34,753 nucleotides of DNA from Pseudomonadota bacterium (GCA_021790335.1 JAJYEE010000026.1:1-34753), one strand, 5' to 3'. Shown: positions 8,883 to 18,902, counted from the first letter of the stretch. Notes: a model not told the origin generated them from the sequence alone. Numbers and translations are program-made.

Positions 8883-9981
8883 CCGCGACCCCGGTACATA
8901 CTGTGGCCGCCTCCTCGGTGATGTCTATGCCCACTGGACACCAGCTGATGCACCGGCCGCAGCCGACGCAGCCGCTGCGTCCGAACTGCTCGTGCCAGCT
9001 TCCGAGCTTGTGCGTCAGCCATTGGCGGTAACGCGCACGCGTGTCGCTGCGTACGGTGAGGCCGTGGATATAACTATGGCCCTGGCTGAAGCAGGAATCC
9101 CAGGCACGGGCGTGCACGCTCATGCCACCGTCGAGCGCCGGCGTTTCGACGCTTGCGTGGCAAAAGCAGGTGGGGCAGACCGAAGTGCAGTTGCCGCATG
9201 CCAGACAGCGGCCTGCGACCTCCTCCCATCCCGGGTGCTCCAGGTTCGCGAACAGCGCGGCACGCAGATCGCGCCCCGGCAGGCTCCGATGCTGACGCGT
9301 GCGCGCCGCATCGGCCTGGCGCGCTGCCGCCGCGCGCGCATCGCCACCGACGGCCTCCAGTCCGAGCTCTGCCGCCACCACAGCACCACGGTCGCTGCCT
9401 GACTCCACGATGAATCCGGAATCGAGCTCACACAATGCCAGATCGAATCCGGACGAAGCCTGCGGTCCGTCCCCGGTAGATACGCAGAAACAGACATCCG
9501 ACGGGTCGCTGCAATGGACTGCAACCAGAAACAATTCCGCCCGGCGTGCTGCATAGTGCGGATCGTCTCCCGCTGCGCCCAGAAAATGGCGGTCCTGCAG
9601 TGCCAGCGCAGCCAGATCGCAGGCGCGCACGCCGATTACCGCGAGCCGCTCGGCAGGCGGTGTCTGCCGGTGAAATTCGAGCCCTCCGTCCGCCTGGCGC
9701 CGGACACGCCACAGCACTTCCTGCGGGGCGAATACGATCGGCTTCAGCGCCTGCGGGCCGTTTGCCCAGGCGAAATACCGGGGGCTCGCCGTCTGTTCGA
9801 TACGGTAATGTCCGGCCGCCTGATGGTCACGTGCACCGCGCGGAAGATCCTCTGCGACCAAGATCGCGGCATAAACGATCGCGCCCTCGCGCACCCGCGG
9901 GCCGAGGCAGCGATACCCGGATCTGTGCAGGGCGGCCAGAAGCTCATGGAACCTGCCGCGTGGAAGAAATCCAGTCTCCAT
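8875..9981 (-). CDS. hydB: Group 3b hydrogenase 4Fe-4S (beta) subunit
   Basis: This 368-residue subunit carries two 4Fe-4S clusters that wire the flavin subunit to the small subunit. One motif is [12 protein letters not shown] with cysteines 259, 262, 265 and 269; the other is [12 protein letters not shown] with cysteines 338, 341, 344 and 348. The N-terminal portion has [20 protein letters not shown], typical of the HydB/anaerobic sulfite reductase A family. The ATG at 9981 is the first gene of the group 3b set, 113 bp after the last ATPase gene. A GGAG lies about 10 bases upstream. No clear promoter was found in that gap, so read-through from the ATPase genes is possible. Confidence 0.93.
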   Translation of the reverse strand: METGFLPRGRFHELLAALHRSGYRCLGPRVREGAIVYAAILVAEDLPRGARDHQAAGHYRIEQTASPRYFAWANGPQALKPIVFAPQEVLWRVRRQADGGLEFHRQTPPAERLAVIGVRACDLAALALQDRHFLGAAGDDPHYAARRAELFLVAVHCSDPSDVCFCVSTGDGPQASSGFDLALCELDSGFIVESGSDRGAVVAAELGLEAVGGDARAAAARQADAARTRQHRSLPGRDLRAALFANLEHPGWEEVAGRCLACGNCTSVCPTCFCHASVETPALDGGMSVHARAWDSCFSQGHSYIHGLTVRSDTRARYRQWLTHKLGSWHEQFGRSGCVGCGRCISWCPVGIDITEEAATVCTGVADE

Positions 9982-10074
9982 ACCGGCGTCTCTCCGGCGA
10001 AAAGCAGTTGCCAGACATTAAACCACGATTTGCACACTGTCGTGACGGAACAGCGCCATGCCGTCTCTTATCCT

Positions 10075-10097
10075 TGAGCGCCGCTGCCTGCGGCTCA
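10075..10097 (-). terminator. Stem-loop at the end of the ATPase operon, covering the ntpD stop codon
   Basis: On the minus strand the TGA stop begins an inverted repeat: TGA-GCCGC, loop AGGCA, GCGGC, a two-base bulge, then TCA. No T-run follows. It may act as a weak terminator or as a processing/stabilising hairpin separating the ATPase message from the hydrogenase message. Confidence 0.4.
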
Positions 10098-10718
10098 GGT
10101 TCGGCGCCCGGACTCCCGCAGGCGCTTGATCTGAAACAGCGTCGTGCGCTCATCCTCCTCCAGCATCGACTCGATGAACCGGATTGTGCTGCGGTAGCGG
10201 GGGATGATGTTGTAGCGCAACGCATTGACGCGCCGCTGGGTTCTGCGCTGCTCGGCCATCAGCCGCCACAGCGCCGTTTCGGCCTCGCCCAGACGCACAA
10301 GCAATACTGCGGTCTTCGCCAGACCGCTGCGAGCCTGATCGAAGCTCGCGTCGGTGCCCATGAGCCCTACCGGCTGGAGCGCGATCTCCTCGGCGCTAGC
10401 CGCCGGATATTCGATGCCGGCGCTCGATCGCGGAAGAATGCTCACCCGCAGAGCCGACCCGGCCCCGAGCGCCGCATGGCGGATCACCTGGCTGCCCATA
10501 CGCATCTGCGCAATCGCCAACCAGCGGTACGCCTGCTCCAGAACGACGCGCACCTCCGAGTGCAGGCGGCGATACCGGTCCAGACGCTCGCGCACCAACC
10601 TGTTCAGCAGTTCGCGCTTGCGCTCGAGCATGGAATGGCCCTGCTGCAGGAAGCGAAGCTGGCGCCTCAGTCCGAGCAATGCGCTCTTTGTAGGCGGTAT
10701 CTTCATGCGCCCTTTCAT
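10095..10718 (-). CDS. ntpD: V/A-type ATPase subunit D (central rotor shaft)
   Basis: This 207-residue subunit forms the coiled-coil central axle that turns inside the A3B3 head. The N-terminal helix 'IPPTKSALLGLRRQLRFLQQGHSMLERKRELL' (about 6-40) matches the family signature (P-T-K-x2-L...LLKxKR-x-L). A second long helix near the C-terminus reads 'RRTQRRVNALRYNIIPRYRSTIRFIESMLEEDERTTLFQIKRLR'; the family hallmark is 'RRVNALE-x2-IIP'. The ATG at 10718 overlaps the ntpB stop (ATGA); an in-frame ATG at 10706 is an alternative. It is the last ATPase gene. Confidence 0.94.
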   Translation of the reverse strand: MKGRMKIPPTKSALLGLRRQLRFLQQGHSMLERKRELLNRLVRERLDRYRRLHSEVRVVLEQAYRWLAIAQMRMGSQVIRHAALGAGSALRVSILPRSSAGIEYPAASAEEIALQPVGLMGTDASFDQARSGLAKTAVLLVRLGEAETALWRLMAEQRRTQRRVNALRYNIIPRYRSTIRFIESMLEEDERTTLFQIKRLRESGRRT

Positions 10719-12109
10719 GGCGCCTCCGCAGCCTGCTTCTGACGATGGTATTTGACCAGATCCGCCTCGCGCACCCGGCCGAGTTCGCCCGGCGGCAGCA
10801 GCGACAGCAGCTGCCACGCCAGGGTAAGCGTATCGATGATTGAACGATCCTCGTTCTCACCTTGCGTCACAAATTGCGTCTCTATAGACCGGGCGAACTC
10901 GAGGTATCGCCTGTCGGTCTCCGAAAGATCCTCGGTACCGATGATCGAGGCAAGGTTCCGGACCTCGATCGCGCGTGCGTACGACGCGTAGATCTGGTTT
11001 GCAACGCGCGGATGGTCTTCGCGGGTTTCGCCCGCGCCGATACCGTCTTTCATCACACGCGACAATGACGGAAGAAGATCCACTGGCGGGTAGACGCCCT
11101 GATTGTGCAGTTCGCGCGACAGCACGATCTGTCCTTCCGTTATGTAACCGGTAAGGTCGGGTATGGGGTGGGTGATGTCGTCGCTCGGCATGCTGAGCAC
11201 CGGCACCATCGTGATGGATCCGCTGCGGCTGCGGATGCGGCCGGCACGCTCGAAAATCTCCGCCAGATCGGAGTACAGGTAACCGGGATAACCCTTGCGC
11301 GCCGGCACGTCGCCCCTGGCCATTGCCACCTCGCGCAGCGCTTCAGCATAATTCGTGATATCCGTGAGGATCACCATGACGTGCATGCCCAGATCGTAGG
11401 CGAGGTACTCGGCCGCAGTCAGTGCAGTACGCGGCAGTATCAGCCGTTCTATCGGGGGATCGTCGGCGAGATTGATGTACATGACGACGTTGCCGAGCAC
11501 GCCGTCGCGTTCGAAGTCATCCTGGAAAAAGTGCGCATCGGCGTAGGACACGCCCATGGCGGCGAATACCACCGCGAAGCGCGTCTGCTCTCCGATGATT
11601 CTCGACTGGCGCACGATCTGCGCCGCCAGACGATTGTGCGGCAGACCGGGCCCCGAGAAAATCGGCAGTTTCTGGCCGCGCACCAGGGAATACAATCCGT
11701 CGATCGTGGAAATTCCCGTCTGTATGAACTCGCGCGGACGGGTGCGCGCTGCCGGATTCATGGGGCTGCCGTTGACGTTACGCCTGATGCTCGACACCAG
11801 CGGCGGACGATCATCTCGCGGCCGTCCCACGCCGTTGAAGATGCGCCCCATCAGCTCTTGCGAAAGTGCGATCTCGAACGGCTGCTCCAGGAAGCGCGTC
11901 CAAGTGCGTTCGAGATCCAGCCCGTCCGTGCCTTCCAGGACCTGCACCAGAACCACCTCTTCCGAAGTCCGTATGACCTGGCCGTTGCGCGTGTGCCCGG
12001 CATGATCGCGCACCACCACCCTGTCTCCGAGCGCCACGCCCGGCACACCACGCACGAATAGCAGGCCGCCGCGCAGCGCCGAACCAAGCCGGTATTCCTC
12101 GCCTCTCAT
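10715..12109 (-). CDS. ntpB: V/A-type ATPase subunit B (non-catalytic nucleotide-binding)
   Basis: This 464-residue regulatory subunit alternates with subunit A in the cytoplasmic A3B3 head. The P-loop position is degenerate (FSGPGLPHNRLAAQI, about 151-165), as expected for the non-catalytic B subunit. Other family segments are FIQTGISTIDGLYSLVRGQKLPIF, the 'FAVVFAAMGVSYADAHFF' strand, and DITHPIPDLTGYITEGQIVLSRELHNQGVYPPVDLLPSLSRVM. The length is typical. The start overlaps the ntpA stop and the stop overlaps ntpD, consistent with tightly coupled translation. Confidence 0.97.
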   Translation of the reverse strand: MRGEEYRLGSALRGGLLFVRGVPGVALGDRVVVRDHAGHTRNGQVIRTSEEVVLVQVLEGTDGLDLERTWTRFLEQPFEIALSQELMGRIFNGVGRPRDDRPPLVSSIRRNVNGSPMNPAARTRPREFIQTGISTIDGLYSLVRGQKLPIFSGPGLPHNRLAAQIVRQSRIIGEQTRFAVVFAAMGVSYADAHFFQDDFERDGVLGNVVMYINLADDPPIERLILPRTALTAAEYLAYDLGMHVMVILTDITNYAEALREVAMARGDVPARKGYPGYLYSDLAEIFERAGRIRSRSGSITMVPVLSMPSDDITHPIPDLTGYITEGQIVLSRELHNQGVYPPVDLLPSLSRVMKDGIGAGETREDHPRVANQIYASYARAIEVRNLASIIGTEDLSETDRRYLEFARSIETQFVTQGENEDRSIIDTLTLAWQLLSLLPPGELGRVREADLVKYHRQKQAAEAP

Positions 12110-13899
12110 GCACTGCCTTCCCGTGATCGGGCATATTCGAGAGAAAGCGGCTGGAAAGCGTCGCGCATTTCGGCCGCGAATACCTTTAATCCGTCCACCT
12201 GGCCGTTCGAATATACCGACTTGGCGCGCCGCGCCCGCCCGAGAACCGGGAGCTGCAACAGCCGCTGCACCGGCACACCCTTGCCAAGCAGATCCCGGCC
12301 CTGATGGTAGAGATCAAGCAGCAGGTCGAGCAGCGCGAACTGTCTTTCGGGGGAGCAGAAGCTGTCGACGTCATCGAGCGCGCTCTGCTGCAGCAAGCCT
12401 TCTTTGAGAAGCGCGGCCGCCTCCAGAACCCATCGCTGGGCTGGAGAAAGCGCCTCAGGGCCGACCAGATTGACGATGCGGGCGAGTTCATCGGACTGCA
12501 GCAGCAGCCCCAGGGCCTCCGTGCGGTGGGCGCTCCAGCGTGGATCGACATTTTTTGCCCACCATCCGGCGGCTGCATCCACGTATCCCGAGTAGCTCTC
12601 GGTCCAGTCGATAGCGGGATAGTGGCGCGCATCGGCCAGCTCCTTCGAAAGCGCCCAGAAGGCCTGGACGATTTCCTTGGTGTGGCTCGTGACGGGCTCC
12701 GAAAAGTCTCCCCCAGGCGGCGACACCGCACCTATCAGTGAAACAGAACCGTATCCTCCGGCAAGCGTCTGGACACGCCCGGCGCGCTCGTAGAATGCCG
12801 ACAGGCGCGATGCCAGATACGCGGGATGACCCTCCTCGACGGGCATCTGCTCGAGGCGCCCGGCGACCTCGCGCAGCGCCTCGGCCCAGCGGCTTATGGA
12901 ATCGGCGACCATCACCACGTCATAGCCCTGGTCGCGGTAATACTCGGCAAGCGTCACGCCCATGTAAATCGATGCCTCGCGTGCCACCACCGGCATGTTC
13001 GACGTATTGGCCACGAGCAGCGTACGTTCCATCAGCAGGCGGCCCGTATACGGATCGGTCAACTGCGGGAATGTCTCCAGTATCTCCACCAGTTCGTTGC
13101 CGCGTTCCCCGCAGCCCAGATAGATCATGATCCCGGCGTTGGACCAGCGGGCTATCTGCTGCTGCACCATGGTCTTGCCGGCACCGAACGCCCCCGGCAC
13201 GGCGGCCCGCCCCCCCTTGAGCAGCGGAAAAAATGTGTCGAGCACCCGCTGTCCGGTAATCAGCGGAACACCCGCCTGGTCGCGGCGTCCGTAGGGGCGC
13301 GCCTTGCGGACCGGCCAGCGATGGTAGAGCCTCAGCGGGTGTTGCGTTCCGTCCCGGCTGCGTACCTGCGCGATCACCTGTTCGACGCCGTATTCGCCCG
13401 CCGGCGCAAGGTTCATCAGTTCGCCGTTGACATCAGGCGGCACCAGAATGCGGTGCATGACGGTCTCGGTCTCAGACACCGCACCGATGACCGTTCCGCC
13501 AGCTATCGTGCTGCCGATGCCGAGCCCGGGAGCAGGCTCAAAGTGCCACAGCCGCGTGCGATCGAGGGATGCAACCGTCAGGCCGCGGGCGATTCGGTCA
13601 CCGCTCTGCTTGAGAATCTCGGTCAGTGGCCGCTGCAGGCCGTCGAAAATATTGCCGAGCAGTCCGGGTCCGAGTTCAGCAGCCAGCGGGTGGCCGAGCG
13701 GCACCGCCGATTGTCCGGGTGCGAGCGATTCGGTCGACTCGTAAACCTGAACCACGGCGCGCCCGCCGTCGCGCCCGATGACCTCGCCGACCAGCGCCAG
13801 TTCGCCGACCCGCACCTGTTCCCCGACCGTCACCTGCGGCAGAAATACCGTGACGATCGGGCCATTGACCTCGATGATCCGCCCGAGGACCGCGCTCAC
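12106..13899 (-). CDS. ntpA: V/A-type ATPase subunit A (catalytic)
   Basis: This 597-residue subunit hydrolyses or makes ATP at the A/B interface. The Walker A motif is GAFGAGKT at 236-243, slightly different from the usual GPFGSGKT. It is followed by GCGERGNELVEILETFPQL (262-280), which holds the catalytic Glu-Arg. The large non-homologous insert expected in A but absent from F-type beta is present (about 110-200). Later motifs 'MVADSISRWAEALREVAGRLEQMPVEEGHPAYLASRLSAFYERAG' and GSVSLIGAVSPPGGDFSEPVT are intact. It overlaps ntpE and ntpB by four bases each. All visible catalytic residues are kept, so the enzyme should be active. Confidence 0.97.
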   Translation of the reverse strand: MSAVLGRIIEVNGPIVTVFLPQVTVGEQVRVGELALVGEVIGRDGGRAVVQVYESTESLAPGQSAVPLGHPLAAELGPGLLGNIFDGLQRPLTEILKQSGDRIARGLTVASLDRTRLWHFEPAPGLGIGSTIAGGTVIGAVSETETVMHRILVPPDVNGELMNLAPAGEYGVEQVIAQVRSRDGTQHPLRLYHRWPVRKARPYGRRDQAGVPLITGQRVLDTFFPLLKGGRAAVPGAFGAGKTMVQQQIARWSNAGIMIYLGCGERGNELVEILETFPQLTDPYTGRLLMERTLLVANTSNMPVVAREASIYMGVTLAEYYRDQGYDVVMVADSISRWAEALREVAGRLEQMPVEEGHPAYLASRLSAFYERAGRVQTLAGGYGSVSLIGAVSPPGGDFSEPVTSHTKEIVQAFWALSKELADARHYPAIDWTESYSGYVDAAAGWWAKNVDPRWSAHRTEALGLLLQSDELARIVNLVGPEALSPAQRWVLEAAALLKEGLLQQSALDDVDSFCSPERQFALLDLLLDLYHQGRDLLGKGVPVQRLLQLPVLGRARRAKSVYSNGQVDGLKVFAAEMRDAFQPLSLEYARSREGSA

Positions 13900-14543
13900 G
13901 GAGCACCGTCCGCAGAAGACACGGGCGCCGGGAACAGCCGCGCGGTGATCACCTGCTCCAGCGCCTCGTGCATGCGCTCGAGCCGCGCCTCGATCGTGAA
14001 GTCGACACGCATGGTGTTGCCGGCATCACGCACCCGAATCCCACCCAGGCAATGCAACGGCTCGGATGCGAGCTGCACCGCCGTGGTCACGCCGGCCGCC
14101 TGACAGAACGATTCCCAGCGCCCGGAGATGCGCGTCCAGTCACGGGCGTTGACCTCCGCAACCAGTCCGCCGCTACCGATCGCAGACGCCGCGCGGGCGA
14201 GAAATCCTGCGAGCACCGGGAGGTAATCCTCCTCGTTCTCGACGAGCTGCCCGAGGCGGTCCGAAAGGGCGGCGATCGCATCCTGCACCAAATGCCAGCG
14301 CAGCCACTCCAGTTCCCGCTGCAGTCTGATTTCGCCCGCCTGGACACGCTGCCGGTAAGTACGCTCGGAAAACTCCCTGGCCGACCGGGCCTCGCGATCC
14401 TCGCGCAGACGCAGCCGCTCGTTCCCGCCCGCTACGAGCTCATCGTACATGCGGCGGGCATCTGCGAGATATTTTTCCGCCTGCGCCCTGGCACGCGCGA
14501 GCAGCGCCGCCTCAAGCTCTGCAGTTTGCGAAGGCGAACTCAT
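13896..14543 (-). CDS. ntpE: V/A-type ATPase subunit E (peripheral stalk)
   Basis: This 215-residue stalk subunit, with its partner at 18379-18699, holds the A3B3 head still. The N-terminal half is a long charged helix (ALLARARAQAEKYLADARRMYDEL and onward to about residue 85). The C-terminal globular part ends with the family-like LHCLGGIRVRDAGNTMRVDFTIEARLERMHEAL. The ATG at 14543 overlaps the subunit F stop (ATGA); the longer reading to 14684 is inside subunit F and is rejected. Sequence conservation in this family is low, so the call leans partly on position. Confidence 0.88.
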   Translation of the reverse strand: MSSPSQTAELEAALLARARAQAEKYLADARRMYDELVAGGNERLRLREDREARSAREFSERTYRQRVQAGEIRLQRELEWLRWHLVQDAIAALSDRLGQLVENEEDYLPVLAGFLARAASAIGSGGLVAEVNARDWTRISGRWESFCQAAGVTTAVQLASEPLHCLGGIRVRDAGNTMRVDFTIEARLERMHEALEQVITARLFPAPVSSADGAP

Positions 14544-14902
14544 GATTGCGGATCCGGCGCCTGCGCACTGAACAGGCCACGGACCATTTCCTCGACGCGC
14601 GTGTGGTACTCTTCCGGCGCATTCAGGGACGGTATCTCCACGACGATGATGCGTCCGCCTTTGGCCCGCACACGCTGCAGCCATGGCCCGTTGCTTCGTG
14701 CGAGATCGCGCTCGAGGAATATCACCGCATTCCGGTCGTGCTGGCTGAGGGCGGCGAGCAGCGCCTCCAGGGATTGGGGCGTGGCATTGACAACCGTCTC
14801 GACACCGATCATGGCAAATCCGTCCATCAGGGCGGCGTTCCCCAGAGCGATGACCCGCGTGCGGAGCGCGTTCGCGTCGTCCCCGGTCATGGCCGTCACC
14901 AC
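14540..14902 (-). CDS. V/A-type ATPase subunit F (rotor)
   Basis: This 120-residue subunit binds subunit D in the central stalk. It has the expected small alpha/beta fold: RVIALGNAALMDGFAMIGVETVV (strand plus glycine turn), then NAVIFLERDLA, 'GRIIVVEIPSLNAPEEYHTRVEEMVRGL'. The family pattern is 'GD-x7-GFxLaGv' near the N-terminus and IP-x5 near the C-terminus; here the first acidic residue is replaced within GNAALMDGF. It lies between K and E and overlaps E by four bases. Confidence 0.86.
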   Translation of the reverse strand: MVTAMTGDDANALRTRVIALGNAALMDGFAMIGVETVVNATPQSLEALLAALSQHDRNAVIFLERDLARSNGPWLQRVRAKGGRIIVVEIPSLNAPEEYHTRVEEMVRGLFSAQAPDPQS

Positions 14903-14906
14903 CCCG

Positions 14907-15374
<468 letters not shown>

Positions 15375-15388
15375 TCATGAACAGGAAT

Positions 15389-17287
15389 TCAAAATTCCGT
15401 TACTGCGCCCGCCGCAAGGGCAAGCGGCCGGAACTTACGCCCGCTGCCGCCGAAAAAGTGCGAAAACCCTTCGTAATACTCGAGCCGCAGCGCCTGTATC
15501 GCCACGATCGCTCCCTCAAGGATCACTATGAATATGTTTCCGAGCACGATCGTTATCCAGTGCCCGGCGCCTGGCTGCATCATGGATGCAAGCGCGAAAA
15601 CCGCTACGGCAAGCGCCATGTGGTTCAGTCCGAATGCGGCTACCCGCAGGAAGGAAAGCGTGTTGGAAAAGTAGCCGATCGCGTCCTCAAGCACCTGGGT
15701 AGACGCCACCAGAACACGCTCGCCCATCTGCCCGGCATACCGGTACCAGTGGTACCCAAACACCAATGCCAGAGCCATCGCCGCCACCACCCACTGCGTG
15801 CGGTCTGGACCGCCGCTGAAAAACCGCCGGTACACGCCGTACAGCACGGCGACATAGAACAACAGCCCGGCCGCCCCCCGCCCGTCCAGCAGGGCGTCCA
15901 GATACCGACGGTCGATGATGCGGTTGCATGCGGTCAGCACACCCACGAGCAGGATGAACCCGATACCGCAGTAGAGAGACACGGTCAGCATGCGTACCGG
16001 ATCGGCAAGCGGAGACATCCATAAAGGATGTACCAGCCGCTCGAAACCGAAGACGCTGCCATAAAGCCAGCCGAATCCGACAGACACCAGGCCGCAGGCC
16101 ACCACGAAAGGCGCAAAGCCGCGCAGCCGCCGCGATCCCGATATTCCGGCTGCCGCAATGATGGCTCCGTTGCCGATGTCGCCGAACATCATTCCGAACA
16201 TCAGAACGAATGTCGCAGCAAACGGCAGCGTCGGATCGATTTCTCCGTAGCGCGGTACCCCATAGTTGCTCACCAGAAGGGAAAAAGGACGCAACAGCGC
16301 ATGGTGATACAAGAGCGAGGGGACGCGCGCGAACTCATCCGGGCGCGGGTCGCGTATGCTCAGTGCGAACCGCTGCCCAAGCCTGTCCTGGAGTGCGCGC
16401 TGCAGGCCTGGCAGCGCGGAAACCGGCGCCCATCCGTCAATCTGCGTCAACCCGCCGCGGCCGCGCAAGGCCTGGCCAAGCTCGGCGTAGGGTGCAGCGA
16501 CTGCGAGCGCACGTGTCGCCTCTACCAATCTGCCGTGGAATTCCCTTTGCATGGCTTCGACTTGCCGGCAGCGAATGTCAGCCTCGGCGATCATCCGGTC
16601 CTGGTGCTCCAGCAGCTGCCGCCTCGCTTCCTGCGGATCGTCATGCCACTGCGCGGGCACGCGTGCCGCCTGCCAGTCTGCAGACCGCAGCACCGCCCCC
16701 ACCTCGGACTCCCGGCCCTTGGGCCCGGCAATAACGACATGCGCCAATCCCTGCGCGTCCTGCAGTAGCGCCAGTACGTAACCGGCGAGAGCCACCGCCT
16801 CGCGCAGCCGGCCGGCGTTGCCCGATGGCACCATGCCGACCTGCACGTCGAGAAACCGCCGGCTGCGCGCCAGCAGACCGAAATCGATATCGAGCGCCGC
16901 GAATCTGTCCAGCATCTTCATCAGCTGCGCGACATAGCGCTGCTCCTCCTCGGCACGCCGCAGGCTTTCCTGGCAATTCGAGCACTGCACCCACACGGTG
17001 CGCAGCCACGCCTCCACTTTTTCAAGTTCCATCTCGTCAGGAAGCCCCCCCTGCGGCGCCTGTGCATCGGCCGACAGCGGACAGTGCGCCAGGATCTTGT
17101 CGAGATGTCCGCGTGCCGCCCGGTACAGCTCACTGAACCGCTTGCCCGGAAGCTCCGGGAGCAGCTCCGGCGAGCCGCCGGCCTCGGGATTGAAGATGCC
17201 GCGCTGCGCCAACACGACCGCGGCGGCCGGCGCATCTTCCCGCAGGACCAGCACTGCGATGCGTTGCATGGGCAGGGGCCTGAACAC
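15389..17287 (-). CDS. ntpI: V/A-type ATPase subunit I (membrane stator, a-subunit)
   Basis: This 632-residue protein is the stator that forms the ion half-channels beside the K ring. The N-terminal ~320 residues are soluble and helical and bind the peripheral stalks. From 'PFAATFVLMFGMMFGDIGNGAII' onward there are seven to eight membrane helices. The essential arginine is Arg548 in LSFLRVAAFGLNHMALA, and the final QALRLEYYEGFSHFF (Arg601) is also a family hallmark. The start is GTG at 17287, giving MFRPLPMQRIAVLVL; ATG at 17269 is an alternative. It lies 41 bp after subunit C and 26 bp before K. Confidence 0.95.
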   Translation of the reverse strand: MFRPLPMQRIAVLVLREDAPAAAVVLAQRGIFNPEAGGSPELLPELPGKRFSELYRAARGHLDKILAHCPLSADAQAPQGGLPDEMELEKVEAWLRTVWVQCSNCQESLRRAEEEQRYVAQLMKMLDRFAALDIDFGLLARSRRFLDVQVGMVPSGNAGRLREAVALAGYVLALLQDAQGLAHVVIAGPKGRESEVGAVLRSADWQAARVPAQWHDDPQEARRQLLEHQDRMIAEADIRCRQVEAMQREFHGRLVEATRALAVAAPYAELGQALRGRGGLTQIDGWAPVSALPGLQRALQDRLGQRFALSIRDPRPDEFARVPSLLYHHALLRPFSLLVSNYGVPRYGEIDPTLPFAATFVLMFGMMFGDIGNGAIIAAAGISGSRRLRGFAPFVVACGLVSVGFGWLYGSVFGFERLVHPLWMSPLADPVRMLTVSLYCGIGFILLVGVLTACNRIIDRRYLDALLDGRGAAGLLFYVAVLYGVYRRFFSGGPDRTQWVVAAMALALVFGYHWYRYAGQMGERVLVASTQVLEDAIGYFSNTLSFLRVAAFGLNHMALAVAVFALASMMQPGAGHWITIVLGNIFIVILEGAIVAIQALRLEYYEGFSHFFGGSGRKFRPLALAAGAVTEF

Positions 17288-17328
17288 GGGTCAGCCGCCT
17301 TGCCGTTGGGATCGGTGAGCGTAGCGCA

Positions 17329-18375
17329 TCAGCCGGGTCCGAATGCAGCCATCAAGCCGGTTGCCTGCCGGATCAGGTCTGGGGCAAGTCCGAGGCGCCG
17401 GCCCTTGATGACCGCACGCAACTGGCGCAGCAGTTTCTCGCGCAGCACGAGATAGGCAAGCACCCGCGCCAGGTTGATGGAACGACTGCGCAGAATCGTC
17501 TCGGCCTTGCGCCAGCCACCGCGCTCCAGGATCAGCGTTGCGTCCGCCGCCGTGGTCACCCCGGACAGCGGCCGGGAGAACGGCTGTGGAAGTCCCGCTA
17601 TGACCTCCTCGATGGTTTCCAGCCGTGACAGGCGCTGCAGCAGCGGCGCTCGCAGCCGGTCGCCTGCAGGTACGAGGAGGTAATAGGTCTGCGCCGGAGG
17701 CAGGCCATAGGAAAAGCGGTAACGCAGCAACCAGAGAAGATTGGTCCGATCGATGATGTCCCCGACGAGCGTATCGAGTTGTCGACGGTCGCCGCGGTCC
17801 AGCGACTGCAATTGTTCGCTCAGCCCCGCGTAGTAGCGCCGGTCGACGGCGGCATCCATGTCAAACAGCTCGCGCCGCTCCTCGTAGATACGCCGCGCTT
17901 CGCGTGCAATGGCCCCGAATGGCGTATGCTCCAGACGACGGAGCAGTTCGGCCACATCCTGCGTGCCCAGCAGTTCCTCGACCGGCAACCGCCCATACGG
18001 GCCCATGTCCACCAGCTGCGCCCGGATTTGCGCCGCGGGCTCGCCGGTCATTTTGCCGCGCACTATGGCCTTGAGGTTGCTGAGCTCGAAGCGGCATGCC
18101 CAGTAGATGAAAAACCGGCGCGGCGCGGCGCTCAGGGCGCGCACCAGAATCACGAAATCCGCCAGCAGGCTTGCGATCAGTCGCTGTTCAAGAGAAAGGC
18201 CGGTATCGGCCGGATGCTCGGGCTGCCAGCCGGCGAGCCCCGCAGCCTGCAGGATGCCACCGTCGTGCTCATCGGCCTTGTCGATGAGGTCATCGACGCC
18301 CCGGTCGGAAAGCAGTCGCGCTGCCATTCCCGACACTCGGGCGTTCAGGTATGCATACCGCGCGATGGCGCGCAT
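17329..18375 (-). CDS. ntpC: V/A-type ATPase subunit C (rotor-to-ring socket)
   Basis: This 348-residue subunit connects the D/F central stalk to the proteolipid ring. It begins YAYLNARVSGMAARLLSD, the usual family opening, and has the repeated three-fold helical pattern with FELSNLKAIVRGKMTG (about 115-130) and 'RTNLLWLLRYRFSYGLPPAQTYYLLVPAGDRL' (about 210-245). The C-terminus 'NLARVLAYLVLREKLLRQLRAVIKGRRLGL' is also typical. It starts three bases after the upstream gene stops. Confidence 0.92.
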   Translation of the reverse strand: MRAIARYAYLNARVSGMAARLLSDRGVDDLIDKADEHDGGILQAAGLAGWQPEHPADTGLSLEQRLIASLLADFVILVRALSAAPRRFFIYWACRFELSNLKAIVRGKMTGEPAAQIRAQLVDMGPYGRLPVEELLGTQDVAELLRRLEHTPFGAIAREARRIYEERRELFDMDAAVDRRYYAGLSEQLQSLDRGDRRQLDTLVGDIIDRTNLLWLLRYRFSYGLPPAQTYYLLVPAGDRLRAPLLQRLSRLETIEEVIAGLPQPFSRPLSGVTTAADATLILERGGWRKAETILRSRSINLARVLAYLVLREKLLRQLRAVIKGRRLGLAPDLIRQATGLMAAFGPG

Positions 18376-18378
18376 GAA

Positions 18379-18699
18379 TCACTCCCAGTCGGGGTCGACG
18401 AACAGCGCAAACGCTGCACCGACCGCTTCGTCTCCATGTTTTTGTGCCAGGCTGCGCAGCAGCTCACCCCGTTGGTGGTAGCGGCGCTCCAGTTCTGCCA
18501 GCGCCGAATCAGTACGCTCCACCGCCTTGTTGAAAAAGGAGCTGCGCAACTCCGGCAAATGCTCCTCCACGCGCTGCTCGGCGGCGCGCACCTCCGCATG
18601 GGCCTGCTCGATCAGACGATCGCACTCGCGCTTGGCCCCGTCGACCAGAGCTTCGGCGCGTGCTTCCGCTTCGAGCAGCCTTCTCAGTTCTTCCGCCAT
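18379..18699 (-). CDS. V/A-type ATPase subunit H/G-like (peripheral stalk coiled coil)
   Basis: This 106-residue charged protein is almost entirely helical (EELRRLLEAEARAEALVDGAKRECDRLIEQAHAEVRAAEQRVEEHL...) and has no hydrophobic segment. Such a protein at the head of a V/A-ATPase operon is the partner of subunit E in the peripheral stalk. The first ~45 residues resemble the ATPase subunit H/G pattern (EAxAxxIVxxAxxExxxxxxxAxxEA). Sequence identity is not diagnostic, so the call rests on composition, length and position. A GGAGGG lies two bases before the ATG, closer than ideal. Confidence 0.8.
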   Translation of the reverse strand: MAEELRRLLEAEARAEALVDGAKRECDRLIEQAHAEVRAAEQRVEEHLPELRSSFFNKAVERTDSALAELERRYHQRGELLRSLAQKHGDEAVGAAFALFVDPDWE

Positions 18700-18902
18700 C
18701 GCCCTCCGCCGCCCTCATGCCCGCCAAAGCGCAGTCGCATCGGACCCGGCAATCGCGCCGCCGACAGGGGACGGCCCGGGTCGTCCGCCAGACCGGCCGC
18801 AGACAGAGGTGCCGGGTTGTCCGCCGACCCCTCCGTATGCGGTCTGCAGCAGCATGGTCACAGACGTTGAATGTCCCAGGTCTTCGCCACCGGCGGTGTC
18901 TT

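Noticed and set aside
9998-10013. Sigma-54-like sequence (minus strand TGGCA...TTTTC) upstream of hydB
   Set aside because: The -12 part lacks the essential GC dinucleotide (TTTTC in place of TTGC), so it is not a credible sigma-54 promoter.
18700-18901. A short frame on the minus strand between hynL and the first ATPase gene (Gly/Pro-rich, about 47 codons)
   Set aside because: Low-complexity GC-driven sequence without a ribosome site or known family; treated as a 200-bp intergenic leader.
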